Positions 35,719 to 44,401 are shown, counted from the first letter of the stretch. The stretch is 64,000 bases of DNA from an uncultured Verrucomicrobia subdivision 3 bacterium (GCA_903913865.1 CAIWMU010000093.1:62001-126000); one strand, 5' to 3'. Numbers and translations are program-made. Notes: a model not told the origin generated them from the letters alone.

Positions 35719-37143
35719 ATGGAATACGAAGCGGTGATTGGACTGGAGACACACGTCCAGCTTAAGACAAAGTCCAAGATGTGGTGTGGTTGTGCCAACG
35801 AGTTTGGCGCATCCCCAAACACGAACGTCTGCCCGGTTTGCCTCGGCCTGCCGGGGGTGCTACCCGTGGCGAACGAGGAGGCGTTGCGGTTGACGACCCT
35901 GACCGGTCTGCTCCTCAACTGCACCATTCCACGCCGTGCGAAGTTCGACCGGAAGAATTATTTCTATCCGGACATGCCCAAGAACTACCAGTTGACCCAA
36001 TACGACCAGCCATCCACCAGCACCGGTTGGGTGGATTTTGAGCATCAGGGTGGCATCTCCCGGGTCCGGATCACGCGGGCCCATTTGGAGGAGGATGTGG
36101 GAAAGAACAGCCATTTTGACCGCAACAGCGGTGTCGATTTCAACCGGGCCGGGGTTCCATTGATGGAGATTGTTTCAGAGCCGGATATCGACGGGCCAGA
36201 CATGGCCTGCGCCTACCTTAATGCGCTGAAGGACATCCTTGTTTATGGAGGGGTGAGTGATTGCGACATGGAGAAGGGGATGGTGCGGTGCGATGTCAAC
36301 GTGAGTGTCCGGCCGAAGGGGACCAGGGGGCTTGGGGCAAAGATTGAAATCAAGAACATGAACAGCTTCAGCGGGGTGCGGAAAGCGCTGGAGTATGAGA
36401 TCCCCCGCCAGATAGCGGTGGTTCAAGCCGGGGGTAAGTTGATCCAATCCACCCGGCGCTGGGAGGATACCACCGGGATTACGGAGGAGATGCGGACGAA
36501 GGAGGACGCGCACGATTACCGGTATTTTGCAGAGCCGGATCTGATGCCGTTTGAACCGACGGAGGCATGGCTTGCGGAGGTTTCCAGGTGTGTTGTCGAG
36601 ATTCCGCTCGCGCGGAAGCAGCGGTTCATGCGGGATTACCAGCTACCGGCTCCTGATGCTCAGGCCTTCGTCTGGGATCGTCCATTGGGTGATTACTATG
36701 AGGCGGCTGTCGCCTCGGCAAAGAATCCCAAGGCCCTGGCAAACTGGGTCATCAACAACCTGCGGGCCAAGCTCACCGAGTCTGGGTCCGCACTGGACCA
36801 GCTGAAATTCCCCCCTGCAGCACTGGTGGAGTTGGTCGATCTGGTGGACTCGGGCAAGATCAGCGGCAGGATTGCACAGGATGTTTTTGCGGAGATGTTT
36901 TCCACTGGATCGAATCCTGGGAGGATCGTGGAGATCAAAGGGCTGGCCCAGGTCAGTGACAGCGGTGCCATTGAGACCTTCTGCGATCAGGCAATCGCTG
37001 CGAACCCCGGTCCCGTGGCCGATTTTCTGGCTGGCAAGGAGGCTGCGTTGAACTTCCTAAAGGGGCAGGTGATGAAACTCAGCAAGGGCAAGGCCAATCC
37101 GGCGCTTGTTGGGGAGGTTCTGACCCGAAAAATCAAGGGTTGA
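35719..37143 (+). CDS. gatB: Asp-tRNA(Asn)/Glu-tRNA(Gln) amidotransferase subunit B
   Basis: 474 residues, the normal GatB length. N-terminal 'YEAVIGLETHVQL', zinc-type 'CGCANEFGASPNTNVCPVCLG', 'FYPDMPKNYQLTQ' and 'MVRCDVNVSVR' motifs; C-terminal YqeY-like tail. Activates the misacylated tRNA for transamidation by GatCAB. gatA and gatC are not in the window. Start is 7 nt after the mtnP stop, so the two are co-transcribed. Confidence 0.96.
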   Translation: MEYEAVIGLETHVQLKTKSKMWCGCANEFGASPNTNVCPVCLGLPGVLPVANEEALRLTTLTGLLLNCTIPRRAKFDRKNYFYPDMPKNYQLTQYDQPSTSTGWVDFEHQGGISRVRITRAHLEEDVGKNSHFDRNSGVDFNRAGVPLMEIVSEPDIDGPDMACAYLNALKDILVYGGVSDCDMEKGMVRCDVNVSVRPKGTRGLGAKIEIKNMNSFSGVRKALEYEIPRQIAVVQAGGKLIQSTRRWEDTTGITEEMRTKEDAHDYRYFAEPDLMPFEPTEAWLAEVSRCVVEIPLARKQRFMRDYQLPAPDAQAFVWDRPLGDYYEAAVASAKNPKALANWVINNLRAKLTESGSALDQLKFPPAALVELVDLVDSGKISGRIAQDVFAEMFSTGSNPGRIVEIKGLAQVSDSGAIETFCDQAIAANPGPVADFLAGKEAALNFLKGQVMKLSKGKANPALVGEVLTRKIKG

Positions 37144-37288
37144 ATCTGTTCATCCGATGAAGCGGACAGTGGAATTCAGAGCCACCAGGGCAGTGTGGGC
37201 ATTTGTGGCGTTTTTGAGTCTATCCCGAATTCATGCTGCCGCTGTTATGGCTTGCGCAGGCAGGCCGGGTTAGTGCATAAAGAGTGGC

Positions 37289-37606
37289 ATGGATGCTCCC
37301 ATCAAAGGCATAAAGCGTATTTTCCCTGAAGAGCCTGTGACTCTGACTCCTGCCCAGTTGCATGAGTTGTATAACAAGCTCAGGGAAATGAATCATGATG
37401 TCCGAGGGGTGCTGGCCATAATAGCCGGATCTTTGGAAGTGATGCGGCTCTACCCTGACAACGCGGCCCGCTTTGTGGGCAGTCTCGGGCTTCAGCCCCA
37501 GCGCATCGAGGAGAGCCTCACAAAGTTCGCAGCGGATTTCGAGCAGCAATTCGGAATCACGAAGACTCCCTCCGACGGGTCGAACCAGTCGAAGAGGTCC
37601 TCCTGA
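37289..37606 (+). CDS. Small protein with a HisKA-like helical segment
   Basis: A 105-residue predicted helical protein with no membrane segment. Residues about 31-52 ('LREMNHDVRGVLAIIAGSLEVM') resemble the helix of a histidine kinase dimerisation domain, where 'HD-R-x-x-L-x-x-I' is the phospho-acceptor pattern; no ATPase domain is present. It may be a phosphotransfer-like or kinase-binding protein, or the similarity may be chance. An 8-bp hairpin starts directly after the stop, supporting a real, short transcription unit. It follows gatB after 145 bp. Confidence 0.55.
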   Translation: MDAPIKGIKRIFPEEPVTLTPAQLHELYNKLREMNHDVRGVLAIIAGSLEVMRLYPDNAARFVGSLGLQPQRIEESLTKFAADFEQQFGITKTPSDGSNQSKRSS

Positions 37607-37634
37607 TCCGATCCCGAAGGATCGGAATCCTTTC
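37607..37634 (+). terminator. Terminator-like hairpin
   Basis: TCCGATCC (37607-37614) and GGATCGGA (37619-37626) form a perfect 8-bp stem with a CGAA tetraloop, followed by ATCCTTTC. It lies immediately after the stop of the 105-residue protein gene and between convergent genes. The T-run is short. Confidence 0.5.
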
Positions 37635-37682
37635 AATGGCGAGGCCCCGGCAGGTCCCGCTATTCAACTCTTCCGGCCGATT

Positions 37683-39116
37683 TTAGACCGTCTGCGAACC
37701 GAGTGGCGGGGCTGTTTTCAGATATTCATCCATCGCCGCCGCCGCCCGCTTTCCATCCCCCATGGCGAGGATGACTGTCGCAGCTCCGCGAACGATATCG
37801 CCTCCGGCGAACACGCCCGGGAGGTTGGTCATCCCGTTTTCATCGACAACAATGTTGCCCCACTTGTTCAGTTTCATCTCAGGGCATGTGGCTGTCAGGA
37901 GGGGGTTTGCGCGGGTTCCAATTGAAACCACCACAACGTCGCAAGGGATTACAAACTCCGATCCGGGTATGATTTCAGGGCGGGCCCGGCCTGAGGCGTC
38001 AGGTGCTCCGAGTTGCATGCGGACACACTTCAAACCTGTCACCCACCGTTTTTCATCGCCGATAACCTCAACCGGTGCAACGAGAAATTCAAAATCGATC
38101 CCTTCCTGCTCAGCGTGGTGGATCTCCTCCGCCCGGGCCGGCATTTCCTTGCGGGTCCGGCGGTAGACGATGATGGAGGCCTCGGCACCAATGCGTTTTG
38201 CGGTGCGGGCAGCGTCCATGGCCACATTGCCTCCTCCCACGGTTGCGACACGTCGCCCCACCAGCACAGGTGTGTCTGCCTGGGGAAACTGGTAGGCGGA
38301 CATCAGGTTGACGCGGGTGAGGTATTCATTGGCAGAATAGACTCCCTTGAAATTCTCCCCCGGAACGTTCATGAATACGGGCAGACCCGCCCCGTTGGCG
38401 ATAAAGACGGCGTCGAACTGTTCGCGCAACTCCTGAATGGTATAGGTCCTGCCGATCACGGTGTTGCAGACGATCTTGACGCCCGCCTGCTGAAGGCGGG
38501 CCACTTCATCCTCCACGATTGCCTTGGGAAGTCGAAATTCCGGGATGCCATACACGAGAACGCCACCGGGCTTGTGGAGAGCCTCAAAAATCGTTACATC
38601 ATGGCCTCGGCGGGCCAGTTCCCCCGCTGCGGTCAATCCACCGGGGCCAGCCCCAGCGACCGCCACCTTGCGTCCCGTCGGTGCGGCGACCTGCATTGGC
38701 ACCTGTTCGCGGTTGCCGCGTGCCCAGTCTCCGACGAAGCGCTCGAGATAGCCCACGGCGACGGGCAGTCCTTTGTTCCCACGGATACACTCAATTTCGC
38801 ACTGCGTTTCCTGCGGACAAACCCGCCCGGTGACGGATGGCAGGGCGTTGTCGTTTAGCAGTGATTGTGCGGCGGCCGCGAGGTTGCCCTCAGAGAGTAA
38901 CTCGAGAAACTGCGGGATGTTCACCATTACGGGACAGCCGGAGACACACTTGGGATCCCGGCATTGCAGACAGCGCTCAGCCTCAAGCAGGGCCACTTTC
39001 TCCTGCAGTCCAAGATTTACCTCGCCAAAATTTGTGCTGCGCTGCAGGGGGTCCTGTTCCGACATCTTCTGCCGGTCAATCTTCATCCGCTCGCGTGCGG
39101 TATATTTGTCGCTCAC
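37683..39116 (-). CDS. NADPH-dependent flavoprotein, NfnB / glutamate synthase small-subunit type
   Basis: 477 residues. N-terminal double 4Fe-4S region ('CLQCRDPKCVSGCP', 'GRVCPQETQCEIEC'), FAD-binding 'VAGAGPGGLTAAGELA' and NADPH-binding 'VGGGNVAMDAARTA', C-terminal 'GVFAGGDIVRG'. Such proteins act either as GltD with a large GltB or, next to an NfnA-like partner, as NfnB of the NADH-dependent ferredoxin:NADP oxidoreductase. The partner gene lies 40 nt upstream and no gltB is seen, which favours NfnB. Start is GTG 39116; ATGs at residues 11 and 18 are alternatives but would remove conserved-looking sequence. Confidence 0.87.
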   Translation of the reverse strand: MSDKYTARERMKIDRQKMSEQDPLQRSTNFGEVNLGLQEKVALLEAERCLQCRDPKCVSGCPVMVNIPQFLELLSEGNLAAAAQSLLNDNALPSVTGRVCPQETQCEIECIRGNKGLPVAVGYLERFVGDWARGNREQVPMQVAAPTGRKVAVAGAGPGGLTAAGELARRGHDVTIFEALHKPGGVLVYGIPEFRLPKAIVEDEVARLQQAGVKIVCNTVIGRTYTIQELREQFDAVFIANGAGLPVFMNVPGENFKGVYSANEYLTRVNLMSAYQFPQADTPVLVGRRVATVGGGNVAMDAARTAKRIGAEASIIVYRRTRKEMPARAEEIHHAEQEGIDFEFLVAPVEVIGDEKRWVTGLKCVRMQLGAPDASGRARPEIIPGSEFVIPCDVVVVSIGTRANPLLTATCPEMKLNKWGNIVVDENGMTNLPGVFAGGDIVRGAATVILAMGDGKRAAAAMDEYLKTAPPLGSQTV

Positions 39117-39156
39117 AGTTTAAATAGGGTGTTTTCTCTTCTCGAGGGGAAAGCTG

Positions 39157-39996
39157 TTAGTGCAGGCCCACCTTGCACTGTCCTGATTCGCAGGCATGGG
39201 TTGCCCGCTGTTCGAACTCGCGGTATGTCCCGAGCCGATCCATCAGCCCCTCAAAATCAACAAGATGGCCATCGAACTCGGGGCCATCCACACAGGCGAA
39301 GAAGGTCTGGTTGTCCACAGTGACGCGGCAGCCGCCGCACATTCCCGTGCCGTCCACCATCACCGGGTTCAGAGAGACGATGGTATGGACCCCCATGGGG
39401 CGGGTAAGGTTCACCACGGCGCGCATCATTGGAACAGGTCCAACCGCGTAAACAATGTCAATACCCCCGGCGGAGAGCAATTCTTTGGCAGCCTCTGTGA
39501 CAAAACCCTTGCGACCGTGGCTTCCGTCATCCGTGCAGACCGTGACCTCCCCCAGTTGGCGCAACTCCTGTTCAAAGATCACCCATTCCTTTGAGCGCCC
39601 CCCGATGATGCTGTGAACGGAGACTCCCTGACGGTGAAGGCCCTGGGCGATGGGGTGCACCACGGCAGTCCCCACGCCACCCCCCACACAAAGGGCACGT
39701 CCCTTTTCGATGAGTTCCGTTGGCTTGCCCAGAGGGCCTGCAATGCCCGTGATGAATTCGCCGGGCTCCATCGCAACCAGATCGCGAGTGCTCTTGCCAA
39801 CGGCCTGAATGACCAGGGCGATGGTCCCCTTTTCCGGATCGGCATCCGCGATGGTCAGGGGTATGCGCTCGGCACCCTCGGCGCGGTGGACAATGACGAA
39901 CTGTCCGGCCTGGCGTATCTTTGCAAGGCGCGGGGCCTTCACGTCCAACCGGGTTACATTCGGGCTCAGGCCCTGCTTGGCGATGATCTCATGCAT
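39157..39996 (-). CDS. Ferredoxin-NADP reductase-like subunit NfnA (FAD/NAD and 2Fe-2S binding)
   Basis: 279 residues of the dihydroorotate dehydrogenase PyrK / sulfide dehydrogenase beta type. FAD-binding 'RIPLTIAD', NAD-binding 'CVGGGVGTAVVHPI' and a 2Fe-2S site built from 'DGTGMCGGCRV' and 'FFACVDGPEFDGHLVDF'. With the downstream flavoprotein it would form NfnAB, which can couple NADH, NADPH and ferredoxin redox states by electron bifurcation. Whether this pair bifurcates is not shown by sequence. Confidence 0.87.
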   Translation of the reverse strand: MHEIIAKQGLSPNVTRLDVKAPRLAKIRQAGQFVIVHRAEGAERIPLTIADADPEKGTIALVIQAVGKSTRDLVAMEPGEFITGIAGPLGKPTELIEKGRALCVGGGVGTAVVHPIAQGLHRQGVSVHSIIGGRSKEWVIFEQELRQLGEVTVCTDDGSHGRKGFVTEAAKELLSAGGIDIVYAVGPVPMMRAVVNLTRPMGVHTIVSLNPVMVDGTGMCGGCRVTVDNQTFFACVDGPEFDGHLVDFEGLMDRLGTYREFEQRATHACESGQCKVGLH

Positions 39997-40105
39997 GGTT
40001 ACTTATACTGGCTCAAGCCCGACAAGCGGGATCAGTGGATGAAATATCGGTCAGAAGCCCCATAAAAGTCAATCGCGTAAGCGAAAAATGGGCGATGACC
40101 CACTC

Positions 40106-40134
40106 AAAAAGGGCCCCCCGTTAAGAGCCGGGGC
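40106..40134 (-). terminator. Candidate intrinsic terminator of the mannosyltransferase gene
   Basis: On the minus strand, CCCCG-loop-CGGGG (40133-40129 with 40120-40116) is followed by GGCCC and a TTTTT run (40110-40106), 14 nt after the mannosyltransferase stop. The stem is only 5 bp but very GC-rich. It also separates this gene from the nfnA gene downstream. Confidence 0.45.
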
Positions 40135-40147
40135 TGCAGCGCATAGG

Positions 40148-40882
40148 TCAGCGGGGAATCCGGTTGGGAACGCGCCGGCCGCCGTTTTGGAACCAGAGAC
40201 GCCAGACCATCATAAGGGCCTCCTGAACGATGTTCCCGGACATTTTGGAATGTCCATGAAACCTATCCGTAAAGATGATGGGCACTTCGACGACCTTCAG
40301 ACCCTGACGCCACAGGCGGTGGGTCATTTCAATCTGGAAGCTGTAGCCGTTGGATTCCACCTGATCGAGATTGAGCGCCTGAAGAGCCTTGCGGCGGAAG
40401 CATTTGTAGCCACCAGTAGGGTCTGTAAAAGGCATTCCGGTGATTGTCCGTACATAACAAGCGGCCCCCTTGCTCAGCATCAGCCGACTCAGGGGCCAGT
40501 TGATGATTCGAATGCCATTCAGGTAGCGGGACCCAAGAACAAGATCCGCATTCTTTGCCGCCTCCAGAAACATGGGGATGTCATCCGGATTGTGGGAAAA
40601 ATCCCCGTCCAATTCGAACACGAACTCATATCCGCGCTCGAGAGCCCACTTGAATCCAGCGATATAGGCCCGGCCCAGACCGTTTTTTTGCTTACGGTGC
40701 AGGACGTTGATCGCCGGATTCTTTGATGCAAGGTCGTCAGCGATCTTTCCGGTCCCATCGGGAGAGTTGTCATCCACCACCAGAAGATCGACAGGGGCGG
40801 GCAAATTCAAAAGGCGTTGGGCCAGCGGGGGAAGGTTCTCCCGCTCGTTGTAAGTTGGCACCACCACCAGGGTCTTGTTCAT
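40148..40882 (-). CDS. Polyprenol-phosphate mannosyltransferase-type GT2 glycosyltransferase (Dpm1-like)
   Basis: 244 residues of a GT-A fold family 2 glycosyltransferase: 'VVPTYNERENL', 'VVDDNSPDGTG', 'ELDGDFSHNP' (metal-binding aspartates) and 'DPTGGYKCFRR'. No C-terminal membrane helices, so it is of the short Dpm1/Ppm1 class that makes polyprenyl-phosphate mannose or a similar lipid sugar donor. Sugar specificity is inferred from the family. ATG 40882 is chosen because the conserved domain begins directly there; the longer frame holds no recognisable sequence. Divergent from frr. Confidence 0.87.
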   Translation of the reverse strand: MNKTLVVVPTYNERENLPPLAQRLLNLPAPVDLLVVDDNSPDGTGKIADDLASKNPAINVLHRKQKNGLGRAYIAGFKWALERGYEFVFELDGDFSHNPDDIPMFLEAAKNADLVLGSRYLNGIRIINWPLSRLMLSKGAACYVRTITGMPFTDPTGGYKCFRRKALQALNLDQVESNGYSFQIEMTHRLWRQGLKVVEVPIIFTDRFHGHSKMSGNIVQEALMMVWRLWFQNGGRRVPNRIPR

Positions 40883-41118
40883 TTGAATTTCCAAGAATAA
40901 GTAACGCAACCCGGACCTGCAAGACAAGCCGAACTTTGAGGCGACGATTTTTGGGAGGGTGTGTCGGGTTCCCAAACCACTGCAGCCTGGGAGGGAGGGA
41001 CCGTTTCGCGGGTGGGGTCGTGGTGTTGTTTGCAGGCTGGAGATGCACAGGTCAACCTGTCTGGTAGCCAGTTTACCCCTATACATGACGTGAACCTCTT
41101 GCTATCATATAAGAACAT

Positions 41119-41679
41119 ATGGCACTCGACGATTATCTACTGGAAGCGGAAGAGAAGATGATGAAGACCGAGCATGTTGTGGTGAATGAGTTTGCCGGTG
41201 TGCGCACAGGCAAGGCATCACCATCCCTGGTCGAGAACATCATTGTGGAGGTTTACGGATCCCAAATGCGCATTAGGGAACTGGCTGGCATCACAACCCC
41301 GGAGCCGAGGGCTTTGGCGATTCAACCCTGGGATGTCAATTCGTTGCATCCGATAGAAAAAGCGATTCAAAAGAGCAACCTTGGCCTTTCCCCGTCAATT
41401 CAGGGCAAAGCGATCCGTATTTTCTTTCCCGAGTTGAGTCAGGAGCGCCGTCAGGAGTTCGTCAAGATCATCCGCAAGATGGCAGAGGATGGCCGGGTGG
41501 CAATCCGGCACGTGCGACGCGACACGATGGACCAGATCAAGAAGCACGGCCATGACAGCGGAACCACGGAAGATGATGTGAAGCACGCCGAAAAGGAATT
41601 GCAAAAGCTTACAGATGACTACATCGGAAAGTTGGATGCACATCTGGCCGGAAAAGAGAAAGAGATCATGACGGTCTGA
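41119..41679 (+). CDS. frr: Ribosome recycling factor
   Basis: 186 residues, standard RRF size. 'FAGVRTGKASPSLVENI', 'ITTPEPRALAIQPWD', 'IRIFFPELSQERRQEFVK' and 'AIRHVRRD' are the conserved RRF blocks of the tRNA-like three-helix bundle. Splits post-termination ribosomes with EF-G. Its usual neighbours (pyrH, tsf, rpsB) are absent here; it is monocistronic, followed by a short hairpin. Confidence 0.97.
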   Translation: MALDDYLLEAEEKMMKTEHVVVNEFAGVRTGKASPSLVENIIVEVYGSQMRIRELAGITTPEPRALAIQPWDVNSLHPIEKAIQKSNLGLSPSIQGKAIRIFFPELSQERRQEFVKIIRKMAEDGRVAIRHVRRDTMDQIKKHGHDSGTTEDDVKHAEKELQKLTDDYIGKLDAHLAGKEKEIMTV

Positions 41680-41698
41680 CCCGAAGGTCGGGGTTTTC
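41680..41698 (+). terminator. Candidate terminator after frr
   Basis: CCCGA (41680-41684) and TCGGG (41688-41692) form a 5-bp stem with an AGG loop, followed by GTTTTC. It starts on the base after the frr stop codon. A short stem, so moderate support. Confidence 0.4.
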
Positions 41699-41724
41699 AG
41701 GCTTCTCTTCCATGGTTCGAGTTG

Positions 41725-41743
41725 CCCGCCCCCCCGGGGCGGG
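41725..41743. terminator. GC hairpin between convergent frr and ftsB-like genes
   Basis: CCCGCCCC (41725-41732) and GGGGCGGG (41736-41743) form a perfect 8-bp GC stem with a CCC loop, 2 nt beyond the stop of the minus-strand septum-formation gene. No T-run on either side, so it may act as a roadblock or 3'-end stabiliser rather than a classical terminator. Confidence 0.4.
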
Positions 41744-41745
41744 TG

Positions 41746-42117
41746 TTACGGCCTTTGCGGGACGGGTTTGGTGGAGGGGTTTGTGGGTGTTGTGCCCGCC
41801 CGGGGGGTGGAGGGGACCTCAAACCGTATCACTGTCTCACCGGTTTTGGCGTAGCCCAGGCGTTCGCGAATCAGCCTCTCCATGGCCTTTTGGTCCGAGC
41901 CAAGGGTCTGAATTGAGGACAGGAGCTGCTTACGGTTTTCTTCCGCTTTCTGTGTTTGAGCGTCGAGCAGCACAATCTGCTTGCGCATGCGTTCGTTGGT
42001 TCGGATGAGGGGGAGATACCAGACGCCAACGAGGAGCAATCCTGCGATAAACAGCAGAAAAAGCACCAGCCGGGTCAACTTGTCCCAAATGCCGAGGTCC
42101 ACTTTCATTGCGTTCAT
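41746..42117 (-). CDS. FtsB/DivIC-like septum formation initiator
   Basis: 123 residues: short N-terminus, one membrane helix (about 16-35), then a coiled coil (about 38-80) and 'RLIRERLGYAKTGETVIRFEVP', the typical end of the DivIC/FtsB family before a Pro/Thr-rich tail. Predicted bitopic divisome protein working with FtsL and FtsQ. The start may be ATG 42117 or ATG 42108; the difference is three residues. Confidence 0.82.
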   Translation of the reverse strand: MNAMKVDLGIWDKLTRLVLFLLFIAGLLLVGVWYLPLIRTNERMRKQIVLLDAQTQKAEENRKQLLSSIQTLGSDQKAMERLIRERLGYAKTGETVIRFEVPSTPRAGTTPTNPSTKPVPQRP

Positions 42118-42255
42118 TAAATCAGGTAACGGCTGCGTGATAAAGGGAGAAAGATGCGGGTTAGCCCTTTCAGGCGGGGCAGGGTGGGAAGATTCACCGC
42201 CGAACTCAGCAATTTAGGTTGTCTATCACATCCAAAGCGGGCAGATTATTACAGA

Positions 42256-42882
42256 ATGATTAGAGCGGTGCTCCTGATTTTTGAACCGGTCGCCACCTGG
42301 GAGAAGTTGTTTCGTACCCGGCCAGGCGTCGGTGCTGTTTTTGGGATCAGCTTTTTTCCATTACTGCTGGCCGTGGCTGCGCTTGAGGGATATGGCATCA
42401 AACGCTGGGGGAGTTGGCAGACAGAGTTGGAACGAATGAAGACGTTCCCACAGAACGAGGCTGTTGTCGTTGCTGTTGTTCATCTGCTGTTGATGACTTT
42501 GGTGTGTTTTCTGGCCACAAAGGTGATCAAATCAATGGCTGACACCTTTCATGCGCGCCAGACTTACGATCAAGCTTTCGTGACTGTTGCCTGCAGCATG
42601 CTTCCGCTGCTGCTCTTCTCCCTTCTTAATGTTTTTCCGTTCGTTTCTCCGTGGGCAACATGGTCGGTTGGAATTGCTTTCACCGTTCGGGCACTCTATC
42701 ACGGGATTCCCAGGTTGATGGATCCAGATCCGATTCATGCGTTCGGTCTTTTCATTGGCAGTGCTTTGGTGATCGCTTTCGCAACATCTCTGGTGCGCTT
42801 TTTTATTTATTACTACGTCCGGGGGAGTTCACCTCTCCTGACGGATCTTGTCTACAAGCTCTGCTCAAAGCTGCATTTCTAG
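42256..42882 (+). CDS. YIP1-like membrane protein
   Basis: 208 residues with five hydrophobic helices. 'LLIFEPVATWEKLFRTRPGV' at the N-terminus and the 'MLPLLLFSLLNVFP' and 'ALYHGIPRLMDPDPIHAF' blocks are typical of bacterial YIP1-family proteins. ATG 42256 starts the conserved part; the upstream in-frame extension is not supported. Function of bacterial YIP1 proteins is unknown, perhaps membrane organisation. Divergent from the FtsB-like gene. Confidence 0.8.
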   Translation: MIRAVLLIFEPVATWEKLFRTRPGVGAVFGISFFPLLLAVAALEGYGIKRWGSWQTELERMKTFPQNEAVVVAVVHLLLMTLVCFLATKVIKSMADTFHARQTYDQAFVTVACSMLPLLLFSLLNVFPFVSPWATWSVGIAFTVRALYHGIPRLMDPDPIHAFGLFIGSALVIAFATSLVRFFIYYYVRGSSPLLTDLVYKLCSKLHF

Positions 42883-43130
42883 TCCGACGAGCAACCCTTC
42901 GAGGGTGGCTCTGACGTATGGCCCCGCTCTCGCCCGGGGATACAGGTCCCTACATGCGAGGGGACTTCTGTTTTCACTTCTGATCTCATTCCATTGATCG
43001 CCCGATTTCCGGGTTGATCTTGGTTCAACCGTCGAAAAAGTTTGGTGAGGAGGATCTTAGGGGGTAGGTTCTAGCCTGTCGCACCGAGAACAACCCGCCA
43101 AGATCGTTACGGTGGAGGGTTTTCGTGGTA

Positions 43131-44189
43131 ATGTTTGTCCGGGTTATGGAAAAGACACGATTGATCGAGAAGGAATCGAAGCGCAGCAAGGACGATTTGA
43201 TCGTCATTGGTGGTGCGGGTGGGTTTATCGGGGGTGCCCTTGCCCGCTATTTTGTGGCGAAAGGGTTCAGGAACATTCGTGCTGTGGACAAGAAGCCGCT
43301 ACCTGACTGGTATCAACGTGTGGCCGGGGTGGAATGTCTGTGTCTCGACCTGAGTCGGGAGAGAGATTGCGATCAGTCCTGTGAAGGGGCTGTCGAGGTA
43401 TACAATCTGGCTGCGGACATGGGGGGGATGGGCTTCATCGAACGATTTCGGGTGGAATGCCTTCGCAGCATTTTGATCAACACACACCTGATAGAGGCAG
43501 CCTACCGGGCCGGTGCCCGCCGATATTTCTTCGCATCCTCGGCTTGTGCCTACAACACCCTGCTCCAGCAGGATCCCCAGGTGACGGCTTTGAAGGAGAG
43601 TGATGCTTACCCTGCGATGGCGGAACGTGGCTACGGCTGGGAGAAACTGGTGAGTGAGATGTTTTGTCAGGAATATTGGGCAGAGCGGGGATTAAAGACA
43701 GCCATTGCCCGTTTCCACAATGTTTACGGGCCGAATGGAACCTGGGACGGAGGGCGTGAGAAGGCTCCGGCGGCTATTTGCCGGAAGGTGGTCGAGGCGG
43801 TGGAGAGTGGGTCGAACCGGATCAAGATCTGGGGCGATGGAACCCAAACCCGCAGTTTCATGTATATCGACGACTGCACGAAAGGGATCGACAAGATCAT
43901 GCACTGCGATGATCTGATCGGGACTCCGATAAATCTGGGTTCGAGTGAATTGGTCTCCATCAACGAGTTGGTGGACAAGGTGGAGCGGGTTGCGGGTGTG
44001 AAACTGGAGCGCGACTACCAGTTGGACGCCCCACGCGGTGTCGCCGGGCACAATAGCGACAACACGTTCATCCGGCAGGTTCTCGGGTGGGAACCGGATA
44101 CGACATTGAACGCGGGCCTTAAGGCGACCTACAGGTGGATTCTTGCACAGTTTCAGGCGATGAGGAAGGGCCATCGGGTGGTCGAGTGA
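43131..44189 (+). CDS. NAD-dependent epimerase, GDP-mannose 3,5-epimerase-like
   Basis: 352 residues, extended short-chain dehydrogenase. Rossmann motif 'GGAGGFIGGALA' near residues 27-38, 'NLAADMGGMGFI' (highly typical of GDP-mannose 3,5-epimerase), 'SSACAYN', 'DAYPAMAERGYGWEKL' with the catalytic Tyr-x3-Lys, and 'RFHNVYGPNGTW'. It should interconvert GDP-D-mannose and GDP-L-galactose or a related GDP-hexose. ATG 43131 is chosen with GGAGGG 11 nt upstream; GTG 43125 (spacing 5) and ATG 43146 are alternatives. It is flanked by gaps of 248 and 212 bp and seems to stand alone. Confidence 0.87.
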   Translation: MFVRVMEKTRLIEKESKRSKDDLIVIGGAGGFIGGALARYFVAKGFRNIRAVDKKPLPDWYQRVAGVECLCLDLSRERDCDQSCEGAVEVYNLAADMGGMGFIERFRVECLRSILINTHLIEAAYRAGARRYFFASSACAYNTLLQQDPQVTALKESDAYPAMAERGYGWEKLVSEMFCQEYWAERGLKTAIARFHNVYGPNGTWDGGREKAPAAICRKVVEAVESGSNRIKIWGDGTQTRSFMYIDDCTKGIDKIMHCDDLIGTPINLGSSELVSINELVDKVERVAGVKLERDYQLDAPRGVAGHNSDNTFIRQVLGWEPDTTLNAGLKATYRWILAQFQAMRKGHRVVE

Positions 44190-44301
44190 GACCTGATTTC
44201 AGTGAACGCAAGCAGTTACATGGCGGGGATGTTTTCTTTGCGTTCCCCGATAATGACGCTTTCATTTGGATTCCGGTTCAGATAATCTTAGGTTTCGTTA
44301 G

Positions 44302-44347
44302 TCCGAACGGGCTCAAATCCGGCATGCCCGAGCAGCCGGGGTTCGGA
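44302..44347. other. Structured inverted repeat upstream of the nitronate monooxygenase gene
   Basis: TCCGAAC (44302-44308) pairs with GTTCGGA (44341-44347), and the adjoining GGGC (44309-44312) with GCCC (44326-44329). This gives a bipartite stem about 55 nt before the next start codon. It could be a terminator of the epimerase transcript without a T-run, or a leader structure. No known riboswitch class recognised. Confidence 0.3.
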
Positions 44348-44401
44348 TTGCCCCTGAGTTGCCTGCCGTGCAGGTCGCGAAGAGGCTTGCGGTAGTTGGA
44401 T

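Noticed and set aside
37683-39116. Glutamate synthase small subunit GltD
   Set aside because: No large subunit gene nearby; the adjacent NfnA-like gene makes NfnB the better reading, although GltD remains possible.
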